A stretch of 64,000 bases of DNA, taken from the NCBI GenBank assembly GCA_015501075.1, contig JADNYJ010000049.1:182175-246174 (forward strand). The letters are read 5' to 3'. Below the pieces are notes generated by a model that had not been told where the DNA came from, searched no databases, and saw nothing but the letters and a program-made list of their open reading frames with translations. This stretch comes from Gymnopilus junonius (taxonomy: Eukaryota; Basidiomycota; Agaricomycetes; Agaricales; Galerinaceae). Shown in pieces: positions 48,521-59,134 of this stretch. The position numbers and the translations under genes are program-made. Positions within the stretch are counted from its first letter, which is position 1. Each line of letters opens with the position of its first letter.

Positions 48521-49342
48521 ATGATGAACATCTACTTCGAATTCATCTAGTAAGTTATTTCAGCATTCCGCCGAAAGGACCTCTCTGACATATGTTTTCT
48601 TGCTTAGTTGGGGTACGTTTTCTTGACGTGTTTCGTGTATGTTGCACTCTTGTAACCTCGCCTTACAACAGGGATATTAGGGCTGATAAACCTTGCGTAA
48701 GCTCATCTTGTTTCCTTCAATCAACTCCAGTGTTCTTATGTTTCTTCATTGGTCAGCGTATCGCTCATGATATACCACTCCACGAAGCTAGAACGAAAGC
48801 AGAAACTTGCCGCTGAATACGACATATCTACGAAGCGCCACCACACGGGGCCTTCATTTCCAAGCTCATTCACATACCTGAGTTTTTTCACCGGCTTATT
48901 GAACACCGGCGGTGCATTCCTCCGTTTCCGACAAATCCACTTTCTTGAAATTCCAACGGCACCATGGCTCGCCAACGTCGTTGAAGGTGTCGAAGGAGGA
49001 TCAGAGTTGATGGAACTCCTTGAAGCCAAGTGGCTTGTCGCCATGAACGACTGGACGAGTCTCTTCCTCGCGTCCACATTCCTCCTTGCTGGCTGTTTCA
49101 ATTTCGCAACTGTTAGACAGCTAAGGTTGAGGGATAGGTGGTTGCAGGAGACTTTGTTACCTGTCCCTGTGTCTGGCTCGCATTGGCGTAGAGGAGTAGA
49201 TGCGAAACTGGCGAATTCACCCCCTATTCAAGATCGAGTCGGAGATGAAAAGGCGATTCTTGGGCCGATTAGGGTTGAGGAGGAGGAAGGCAAATCCTTC
49301 GCCGTGTTTGCTCCTCTATGTTCCAGACGTCTCAATGGGTAA
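48521..49342 (+). CDS. Small multi-pass membrane protein, unknown function
   Basis: Four exons (48521-48549, 48608-48612, 48672-48696, 48757-49342) give about 214 aa. The second exon has only five bases; without it the frame meets a stop (TAG) at the next junction, and with it all phases agree. Both its flanks are good splice sites. The protein starts MMNIYFEFIYWGILGLINLA and continues VSLMIYHSTKLERKQKLAAE, then SSFTYLSFFTGLLNTGGAFL, EAKWLVAMNDWTSLFLASTF and a soluble tail. It therefore has three or four membrane helices. I do not recognise a function. Confidence 0.65.
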
Positions 49343-50424
49343 TTCTAGGTTCGAAAGGTTGGATTTTGTACATGCTATTGTATTATTACTACTGGTATTC
49401 GGTCCTGCAGTGCTCCAGCTCTTTTGTTACATCGTGGGGTACATATTTTCGAAGTTCCGGCGTATATAATCTGAATATGAACACTGTATATTTCACCTTG
49501 GAATCATCTACGTGAACTTGCCCAGTATCTGTCCGCAACGGATTCGGAGGTATATTGAAACCAAAGTATGGCAAATATCGCCGTCATACAACGCCGGCCC
49601 TGCGATGTCGCCGCAATAAGCATATGTATGGTTTCGCCATAAATCACATCGATATCGATAGAGAATGTAATTGATGTTCGGCGAGCTTGGTCGACGATGA
49701 AACATGAAAAATAAAGGGCGACATAGTCGCATAGTCATCTCCATGAACGCATGGCCTACGCGTTCTTCAACGGATCTTGGTAAAAGTTCCACTAGAATTC
49801 CTGACGAGGACGAGGAGCAAATCTTTTATGTACATACGTCAATAGTATCGAGGATTGGCTTCCTTGTTGTAAGAGAAGCGCAATAACGCTTTACAAGAGG
49901 TCAGAAATGACGAGGTTGATATCAATGCGGTGGGAAGGGAGAAGCGTCGGTGGCTGCATCACGCCTCTCGACGCAACCTGGATGTTTCAACGCCAGGCAG
50001 AGCGCGCTCGAGTGGGTTTGGACAATAGGCTTCAGGGTTCCCGCTGCCCCGACGTTTCTGTCCAATGATTACGCGCCGCTTAATTAATGATATGTGCCTG
50101 CGAAGGAGACATAACTCCTGTCATCTTTCCCATTTTCGGAATCGCTCATCGCGTTAGCAACGGCGAGGATATGAAGATCGCCTTGACTTTTGGATAGATC
50201 TTCAAATATTTTTGCACATACATATACCACAGCCAAAGGCCCAAGCTCACATACCGCTTCGGTGTGTAGAGAATGACAATAAGTGAGAATTGAGAGATCA
50301 ATAATAATAAATCAGCTGTGAGAAATGATATTAGTAAAGACATCGGCTTTGTTTGCAACTCTACTCCCGTGGCGAAGCATAGGACCCTGCAAACATACCA
50401 TCTCTGCTCTCTCCTCCTTTTGCC
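49343..50424. other. Intergenic, 1.1 kb
   Basis: No gene recognised; short open frames only. The right end is the promoter side of the phosphatase gene. An ATG at 50325 opens a frame into the phosphatase leader but gives no family-like N-terminus. Confidence 0.4.
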
Positions 50425-53021
50425 ATGGTCGAGGATACCCCGCCGCCCCGTCGCCCTTGACTGGTTCAAAGCGATTTCGGCCCCCAAAGATTGATCTCAC
50501 CAAAGCAATTGAGAAAAAGGGTCCGACTATCCAACTAGAGCGCGACTCTCAGCTCTCGGATGACGAAGACGACGTTTCGAGGATACATTACAACTCTCGG
50601 ACTCGGATTCCTCTGCTTCTTCTTCTCCAACGAATAGTTCCAAGCCCAGCCTCAAACTTCTGTCCTCCGATGAGGATACTCTGCCGGATGATATCACCAA
50701 AGAGATGGAGGCTTTGCAGGAGCTTCGCAAGAGCGTCAAGACCAATCTGCGGCTGCGCCCTATACGCTCTCGTAGCGACCTCCCAAAAGTCGACATTGAG
50801 GCGGTCATCTCTAGATCTCCCTTTATGGCGTCGGCAAGAAGTAATAATGGAAGCCCAATGAGCACCCTCACGCCCATATCGAGCATTTCCTCTTATTTCA
50901 CCCCAGCTTCGGACACCCGCACAGTGCGCTTTTTTCTGCTTCAAGCACTAAACCTCCCGTGCCGTCGCCGAAGCCAGCTGCGCCTCATGTACCGTCTCCC
51001 ATTCTACCGAAGTCCCTCTATGACCTGCTATTAATGCCCCGACGTCCCCTACTCCTCGACACACGCCCTTTGGCGGCCCATCAAGCCTTCCATCTCCGAA
51101 ACAGTATAAACATAGCCATTCCATCTCTTATTCTGAAACGATGTCGAAGACCCGGTGGCGGACTGCAATCTCTGGATGCCCTGAAGCAGTTCACGACCAC
51201 GGAACAGGGCAAGGCCCAATGGGATATCTTAATGAGTCCTGGAGGGCCTTGGAACGGGGATGTCGTTGTTTACGACGAAGAAATGGATCCCAAGGACAAG
51301 GATAATCTGGGCATTGCGGCGTGGGCGATCATGCCTATCATCACCCCACTCCTAAGCTATGGCAATGTCGATTTTTTAGAGGGTGGCATATCCAATGCAG
51401 GCCATGATACGGACCTAGAAACACTCATTGTGACTGGGGATGAAGCCGAGGCGATGAATCCGCACATGATCCACCAGCCCCGTCAGGGATATTCACGGGC
51501 GGGTTGCGCAAAGGCAGTGGATTATTTCAGATCGATACTTCGACTCCCTCACGCGCGAGGAAGTTTACTGAAATCGAACCTTCATCATCTCTTTCTTCCA
51601 AACCACCATCTCCTCTCCCTCCTCGGTCGCCCATGCCTGTAATGCCGTCCACAACATCTTCGTCATCACATTCTTCCAGTACTGCTGACTCTCAAAATAA
51701 TATTAACATCACCGACGCCACACCTTCGCCTCCGCCGTCATCAATAGGTTTTCGACGACCAGCGCCTCCTCGTAGGCCCAGTGTACCCAATCTGCGTCGA
51801 TTAGATACGAAGTCTGCTGAGCGGCTTAACAACAATGTTCCAAAACTCTCCGTACGCACAAAACCAATGAGATCAGCTACGTTGACTGTTCCTCCTACGC
51901 TCTCGCTTTCCATACAACCACCACAATCCCCCTCACATTTGCAGCTTATTTATTCGAATCATTCGCCACCTTTATCTGCGAGATTCACACCCATATCTCC
52001 GTCTAATGACCCTTCGAATTACCTAACGCCATACTACACGCCACCGCATACCCCTGGAACACCAAGACCCTCTTTCTTACCTCCTTCGCCTTCAACAGCT
52101 CGCCCTGAACTCGACCCGCCTTCGACGGATGAGGCCTACCCCGTTTTCACAATATCGACAATTTTGCCCAACTTTTTATTCTTGGGTCCTGAGCTAACAG
52201 CTGTTGAGCATGTAACAGAGCTGCAAGACCTTGGTGTTAAGCGAATATTAAACATCGCGGCGGAGTGTGATGATGATCAGGGATTGCACCTGAAAGATGC
52301 ATTCAAGTATTACAAAATTCCGATGAGGGATACGGTGGAAGAGGAAAACATTTCGAGGGGCGTTAGAGAGGCTTGTGACATTCTTGGCATGTACATTATT
52401 TTACCTGTCGTACTTTTTGGCCTGACTTTTTTACTCGCGGTTGAAGATGATGCTCGGTTGCATTCAGCTCCAACGTATGTGCACTGTAAGGCGGGTAAAT
52501 CACGCTCAGTGACGGCTGTCATGGCCTACCTTATCCATGCAAACCATTGGACGCTCTCGAGGGCTTATTCCTTCGTGCTTGAACGGCGGAAGGGCATCTC
52601 ACCCAATATCGGTTTCGTCTCCGAGCTCATGAACTTTGAAGAGCAAGAACTTGGAGGAAAGTCTGTCGGTGTGCAGCCAACCATCTCCTCGAATCCCTCT
52701 TTACCTGGTACGGGAGCGGCTGGGGCAGATGTACCAAGCGGGCTGCCGGAGGCTTATACGACATCTGGCCGTCGTGGTGGACATGTAAGGGAGAGTTTAC
52801 CACCTGCGCTGGGAATGGACAGTATTGGGGTCAACGTTGGGGGTCCTATGTCTGCTGGCGGGATAATGGATCGGGTGTTGGGTGATTCTGGGCAGGAAAT
52901 GGAGATCAAAGATTCGTCGGGCAGGTATAGGCACGCGAGAAGAGCGCCAGTGGATGAGACCACGCTTCAGCCAATGAGGCGAGTGAGTAAGGCTGGGTTG
53001 GAGAGCTCATCCTACGCATAG
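50425..53021 (+). CDS. MAP-kinase-phosphatase-like protein (rhodanese + DSP), frame-broken
   Basis: Dual-specificity protein phosphatase of the MKP type, expected to dephosphorylate MAP kinases. From an ATG at 50425 come a Ser/Asp-rich N-terminus, an inactive rhodanese (CH2) domain (50.96-51.40 kb: LLLDTRPLAAHQAFHLRNSI, then VVVYDEEMD where active rhodaneses have Cys), a long Ser/Pro linker, and a DSP domain with ILPNFLFLGPE, VKRILNIAAEC, the catalytic HCKAGKSRS (from 52482) and the SRAYSFVLERRKGISPN helix. A 60-nt in-frame segment (52387-52446), read as MYIILPVVLFGLTFLLAV, is best taken as an intron with a GC donor. The frame changes four times (about 50450, 50575, 50917, 51490). Each fits one base missing from a C, T, C or G run, so the 5' half cannot be translated as it stands. 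Confidence 0.8.
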
Positions 53022-53480
53022 AGCTGAGCTGGGCTAAGTGTTGCCTTACTTTATCTTGTCCCCTTTGGGATATCGTTTCGACCCTTTTTTTATCAGGGAT
53101 TCTTGGATTTTCATCATTACTATTTTATTTTGTCTCTTTTTTATTCCTTTCGTCTTTCTTTTGGAGGTAATCGTTCTTTCATTATATAAGTGCTAGGATA
53201 TGGCAAATACCCTTCCCACCTTGTAACATTAGCATCATATGAGCTATCTTTCATAGTAACTTTATTCCTGGCATCCTCTTTACCAGATTTTGTGAGGAAC
53301 AGTTGTCTAGGACTCGACGGGTGGAAGTCCGGGCCGCACATTGTTGTCGGTATTTGTAAGAGATTGGGGCCCGAGTGATGGGTCTGAACAATCTTTTGTC
53401 TACCTCGTCTCGTTTCTGCTGGGCAGCAGGCCGGAGGAGACAATACCAGCCCATTTCATTGACTGTTACCCAACTATTCC
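53022..53480. other. Intergenic, 0.46 kb
   Basis: This holds the 3' side of the phosphatase gene and the promoter of PAN3. No gene or repeat is seen. Confidence 0.4.
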
Positions 53481-56400
53481 ATGGCGTTCTTTTCCAGGCT
53501 CAGTCGACCGCCGTCAGAATCGCAAACCACTACCGATAATGATGCTTTGAACTTGAGGCAGTCTGCACGTAAAGGTCTGTATTGGTGGCTATTTTCTTGA
53601 TTCACTGGCTTGCTTTTGATTCGGACGGATGAATGCTGATGTTCTTTTTGGCTGCGTGCAGATTCTGTTCAGAGACAGTGTCGAACGTTGTAATTCATGG
53701 TGAGTTCGACCCCGAGGCCCTGTAGATCAATCGTCGTCATCTTCATTTCCATTCGCCTCCTTTTGTTTATAACTGAGCGTTGCATGGGACGTTAATCTAC
53801 TTTATTACAGATCTTGTAAATTTGAGGGCAAAGGATGTATATATTATCACCACCGGTATGCTTGTCTTGTGTGTCTACAATGTAACGGGCATGCATAACT
53901 CATCTTCCTTCCTGCGCTCCAAATAGCCGGCAGACGTAGCTCAACCGCCGTATGTCTCCCGCGCGTCTGATGCCCTCATCTAATCCCCATTCAGACCACC
54001 TTCGCCCGTCATCCGCACTCAGTCTCCAGCTGTTGGTACTCTCACCCTCAGGCGGTAAATGCGCCAGTCTTCGTGCCTAAGTTCGCTGCTGGTGCTGCTA
54101 CGGCAGCATCTGCTGGAGTAGTCTCCATTCCTGCAAGCGAAGCCAAAGTTCCTTCACCACCTCCGCTAGTTCTGCGGAGACAGCGTTTTCTAATACGTAA
54201 GTTTATGTTACATGCTTGCACCCTTCATTTGTTGATGCTTATCTCTACCAGGTCAACATTTGTTTCCGAGAATCAAGACCATCATGTTGAGGAAAATGGC
54301 TATGACAAGCACGTGGGAGGATATCAAGAAGGGCAGCATACTCAACAAGACTACAACAACTACAACTGAGTATGAAAACTACGACTATCAAATGGACCAA
54401 GCTAGGAACGCTTTGCAGGATATGGACTGGTGAGTGTCTATGGATTCATTTCCCATATCCTTGCATAAGTCTCAACGAACAAATATACCGCCTGTAGTCG
54501 ACAGATACGAACTACTATGATGCCAGCCAGATGGAGTATCATCAGAGTGCCTACCAGCAAGACATAATGGATGCCTCCTATTACAATCAACCACCTATAT
54601 TTTTGCGGCAACCCGTGAGTTTACACAGACTCATGTCCCTCTGTACAGAGAAAGTTCAACATTTTCTCAGCTCAACTACCTCTTGTACAACTCCTTACAT
54701 GCCTCCTGAGCTCATCAAGAACCCTATAAATACCCACTTTGTGCCTCCCTCAAATGAATTGCACCAAATCCTGCAAGAGCGGAGCGAAGTTTCTCGCGGC
54801 GTTACTCCCATGGGACTTGGTCTTCCTGAAGAATTGCAAGGTTATCATACGCTTGTGCCACTTGAACCTTCATTGCCTGGAATCGAGCGCAAAAAATTTG
54901 GGAACTGGTATTCGACGGTGTACAGGGCTGTTCGGACTTCTGATGGGATACCTCATGTGTTGCGAAGGATCGAGAGTAAGCTGTCTTGTCGCCTTGGTTG
55001 GATTAACGGGTTCTGATTATCAATCGTGATGCTTTAGATTTTCGGTTGAGCAACCAAGCAGCTTTTGCCCCGGTAGAGATTTGGTCCAAATCCAGCATCC
55101 AAGCATCATTCCTATTCGAGAAGCGTTCACGACCAAAGCCTTCAACGATAATTGTAAGATCATAGTGCTTTTTATCTTGAGAATGATGAATCCTATTTCG
55201 TTGATGCAGCTCTCGTGGTGTCCTATGCTTATTATCCCAATGCACGGACTCTCTATGAGGTACATATGAAACCCAAGCCGCCACCCACATATCAGCAGAC
55301 GACATATTATGGACGACATCATCATCATCAGCAGCAGCAGCAGCAAACCATTCCTGAACGCACATTATGGTCTTATATCATCCAAATCGCGTCTGCTATC
55401 AAAAAGGTGCACGAACGAGGGCAGGCGGTGAGGATGATTGATGTAACAAAGATTTTGGTAACTGGGCAAAATCGGTTGGTACTGACTCCTGTCTGATTTC
55501 TTTCATCATTTCTGATTAGTGTTTTCATGCTCAGGGTCAGGATTAGCTCGTGTAGTATTTTCGACATCTTGCTATACGGTGCTCAGCAAGATGTTACTTA
55601 TTTTCAGCACGAGGACCTGCAAAAGTTTGGGAAGTTGGTGTTTGCCCTTTGTACGAAACAACATGTCGGCTGCGAACCAGGCCAACTTGCAGAAGAGCGT
55701 CGATTCGATGAAGAAGGTTTATTCATTGGATGTGCAGGCTTTTGCCTTGTATTTATGCAGTAAGATAAAAGGTTTGTTGTGACGAACTTTTTTTCCGATA
55801 TGATGAATATGAACATTCGATTTGATTTCAGACGATCGATTCGGTGCTTGAGATGTTGCGCCCGAGGATCTTGCAGGAACACGATGAAAGCACTGATGTA
55901 TGTCTTTCTCTCGAAATCTGGTTCCTCTGATTGCTCACTCGCTTTGTTTTTGTCAGGGGACTGATCGTCTCGAAAATGAACTTATGGGCGAGTTGGAGAA
56001 TGCGCGATTGTTCAGGTTGATGTGCAAGTTTGGCTTCATTAACGAGAGACCGAGAGTGTCGCCGTTATGCTTACCTATGTCGTTTCTGAAAGCTGATGCT
56101 GTGATATAGGTTTGCCCGTGATCCCGATGGTCAGAGACGGGGGACAGGTACATTGTCAAGCTTTTCCGCGATTATGTCTCCATCAGGTGGATGGAAATGG
56201 GAACCCGGTGTTGGATCTTTCGCATGTGCTTACCTGCTTGAAAAGGTATTCGTCTGGCAGGGAGATACTGACTATAATCATGATTTATCGATTGATTTGC
56301 AGCTCGATGCTGGCACAGATGAGAAATTATGCTTGTTGCCCGGGATGAGCAGAGTTGCCTTGTTGTCACTTACAAGGATGTCAAACAGTGCATCGCGAGT

Positions 56401-56549
56401 GCCTTTGAGTGAGTGAAAGCTTTGTTCTGTTGCGATGTGTTCTCATTAAGACTTGTAGCGATTTGGCTAAGCGACGAAGGCATCGAGAACTATTTGATCC
56501 AATTTTCATTGCATTATCTATTGGGGCTGGGTTAACGAAAAATAGGTAG
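53481..56549 (+). CDS. PAN3: PAN3, regulatory subunit of PAN2-PAN3 deadenylase, frame-broken
   Basis: PAN3 recruits the PAN2 nuclease to poly(A) tails for mRNA deadenylation. The start MAFFSRLSRPPSESQTTTD leads into a CCCH zinc finger (C at 53.68 kb, then SCKFEGKGCIYYHH at 53.81-53.86 kb). Next come FVPKFAAGA, a linker, then the pseudokinase: FGNWYSTVYRAVRTSDGIPH, QHPSIIPIREAFTTKAF, SLVVSYAYYPNARTLYE, IPERTLWSYIIQIASAIKKV and VRISSCSIFDILLYG. The coiled coil and knob follow (SVLEMLRPRILQEHDE; LENELMGELENARLFRLMCK; FINERP; VKLFRDYV; HQVDGNGNPVLDLSHVLTCL; LDAGTDEK; FIALSIGAGL). There are at least ten exons. Conserved words sit in different frames at about 53684, 53699, 56124, 56178, 56244 and 56338. 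Each site is consistent with one missing base, so identity is certain but exact exons are not. Confidence 0.88.
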
Positions 56550-56889
56550 AATCAGAAAAAAGACTCGAAAAAACACCCAAAATACAGGTTTTTGTTTATG
56601 CATTCATCGGTGCAAACAGGTACAAATAAGCACTGCAGGTTAGGTCGACATCACCGCATTTGCTCTGCACTCAATAGAATGCAAGCAGCCAAGTCTTGCG
56701 ACCGCCCCAATGACCCAGCGATTTGTTTTTGACCCTACTCAAGACCCACTTAGCAGGGATTCGTCGTCATTCAGTGTCCCACGGTGACGTCATGACTAAA
56801 TGAACTAACTCCTCCAGAGACATGGTATAAATACCTCCTCTTAACTCGGTCCCTCTCTCTTTTCAACTTTATTTTACAATCCCGAAAAT
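56550..56889. other. Intergenic, 0.34 kb, with promoter
   Basis: This holds the 3' side of PAN3 and the promoter of the Ish1-type gene, whose TATA box is listed separately. Nothing else is seen. Confidence 0.45.
56826..56833 (+). promoter_or_regulatory. TATA box of the Ish1-type gene
   Basis: TATAAATA lies 64 bases before the start codon at 56890 and is followed by a pyrimidine-rich stretch, as in many strongly or stress-expressed fungal genes. Confidence 0.6.
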
Positions 56890-58649
56890 ATGCGACCTTC
56901 ATTGTTTTTAGTCACTGCAACCTTCACTCTCGCTGCTCAGGCCTCCTGGTTCTCTTCCTCGTCAGACTCCCACCTACAATTCCTGGAATACCAAGGAACT
57001 CCGCGCCTGGCTTGAAGTCCACAACGTCCCTCTTCCAGACCATCCTTCGCACTCTGAACTTGTGACCCTCGTACAAGATAACTGGAACACCGCGTCGGCG
57101 TGGACGCAAGACCAGTATAATTCTGCTCAGAAATCGTTCTCCGACGTTCGCGATACGACCTTTGAGACATGGGATGAATCGCGCCTACGTCAGTGGCTCC
57201 TCGAGCATGGCGTTGTGGCCCCTAAGGGTCCAAAGGAACATCTCGCGTTGCTGGCAAAGCACAAGTACGAGGCGTATAACAAGGCTGCAAGTTCGTATGC
57301 ATCTCAAGTCAGTGCGACAGTGAGCACTGCCATCTACGGGGATACGAAGCATCAAATGTCCAAAAGCGCCTCCAGCATTGTTACTCAGGCAACTGCTGCT
57401 GCTGCCCAAGCGTCTGCAGAGGTTGCGAGAGCATTTGACGAGTCGAAGGATTATGTTTACTCAAGTTGGGACGATAATCAGTTGAGGACCTGGTTGGAGG
57501 ACAAAGGCGTCATCAAAACCAAAACACAGCATCGTCGAGAAGACCTTATACAGAAGATGCACAATGCTTGGGGAAGGGTCGCTGATCCTATTTGGGCGGT
57601 TTGGAGTCATTCTTATATGGTTGGTTTTTTGTAAACTTTTTCTTGCCTCTCGTACTGAAAAGACCTTTTTAGCACGATTGGCTTGTCTCGCATAATATTA
57701 TCAAGTCCGATTTCGAGAAGAATAGAGATTCTCTCGAGATGTTGATGAAGAATACTATTACTCGACCTCTGACACAGTTTACAATTCTTGGTCCGATTCG
57801 GAACTGAAACATTGGCTTGTTGGGCATGATATCATTAAGAGCGACGCGCAGGCCTCTAGGGATAAGATGCTGAAGTTGATGCAGTACGATATGCCTTTTC
57901 TCTCTCCCCTGGTTATTGCCTAATTTTCGACTTTTTTTTGAGTAGGGACAACTATTTATCAGCAAAGGATACGTTCTGGCACGGTTGGTCCGATAACAGC
58001 ATTCGTGATTGGCTTATTACGAACGGATACATGCGCTCTGATGCTCAAGTCAAGCGTGACGAGCTCATCAAATTGGCAAACGAGAAGTACGTTTTATAGT
58101 TTTATTTCTTTCCATTCTGAACGAACCTTTCCCCTTTTCGGTAGATGGGACGATCAAGTTGCTAGAACTTCTGCATATCTGACCTGGCCTGACGCTCGTC
58201 TTCGTGCCTATCTTCGGGATCATGGCATCGACGATAGCGCGATCCCGGAACCTCGACCAATCCTTCTACGTAAGCTTTTTTGCATGCCATGTATTCGACA
58301 GACGTTAATGATCTATGTAGAGGAAGTCCGTGTACGTTGGGTTCAAACCAAGTCTAGGGCAGAAACTATCTACGATAGGATCAAGGAAATGGTGAATTCT
58401 GGAATTTACAGAGCTGAAGACGTTCTCCACCATGTTCTTGCCTTACTTAACGGTGGATGGGAAGAAACGAAAGGGAAAGTCGAGGGTACTAAGCGCTCAG
58501 GTGAGCAGGCATGGGATGATGCGAAGAAGAAGGCCAGTGGAGACTACGAGAAGGCTGCAAATTGGGCATCGGACTCTGCTGAGGATGCGAGACAGAAGGC
58601 TGGAGAGAAGATTAAGGTTACTGGACAGAAGGTTAAAGGAGAACTCTGA
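56890..58649 (+). CDS. Secretory-pathway Ish1-repeat protein (Ish1/Msc1-like)
   Basis: Protein of tandem Ish1 modules, the short helical repeats found in S. pombe Ish1 (nuclear envelope, stress-induced) and yeast Msc1. Five exons: 56890-57619, 57673-57883, 57946-58086, 58145-58269, 58321-58649. A signal peptide (MRPSLFLVTATFTLAAQA) precedes at least six modules of the form W.....LR.WL..H.V, for example WNTKELRAWLEVHNVPLP, WDESRLRQWLLEHGVVAPKG, WDDNQLRTWLEDKGVIKTK, WSDSELKHWLVGHDIIKSD and WSDNSIRDWLITNGYMRSD. A lysine-rich amphipathic tail ends KVTGQKVKGEL. Two frame breaks occur, near 56972 (a C run) and near 57750 (an A run). A TATA box and the family suggest stress-responsive expression. 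Location at the ER or nuclear envelope is inferred. Confidence 0.83.
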
Positions 58650-59134
58650 GTATCGAGAATTAGCATTTGTGGTAAGATGTTGTTGGGTATAGAGTTGAGG
58701 AAAAGCCAGATTTCCCTGTGCGAAGTTTGGTAGTGGGGAAATCATTGCATTCAAAGCCAACATCCCATCTAGGGGTCTGTAATCATAATCACGATACTGT
58801 ACATAGTTGCTACATGATCTCGAATTTTTGTATTCTCCATATACAGGAGGTACGGGAATCTTTGCGGGCAAGCGACCGGCTTTAGATCCAGAAATAGCAA
58901 CTATCTATCCAATTTAGGAATGTTTTGTTGCGCACCACGGTGGTCGACTGATCGGCAAAGAAAGTAAAGATGACCAACAGTCAGACTGCCCGAGCAGAAA
59001 GGCAACAATACAATTGAGCGCACGTCAAGCTAAATCATGTTACAGAAGATTTATTATTCAATGTAGAAGTATGTTATGTAACCCGTAATAGCGGCAGATC
59101 ATAGCACCTTACTAGTAAGGCACGATCGAAGCAC
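58650..59134. other. Intergenic, between convergent 3' ends
   Basis: The 3' regions of the Ish1-type gene (+) and the NACHT-like gene (-) meet here. Nothing else is recognised. Confidence 0.45.
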
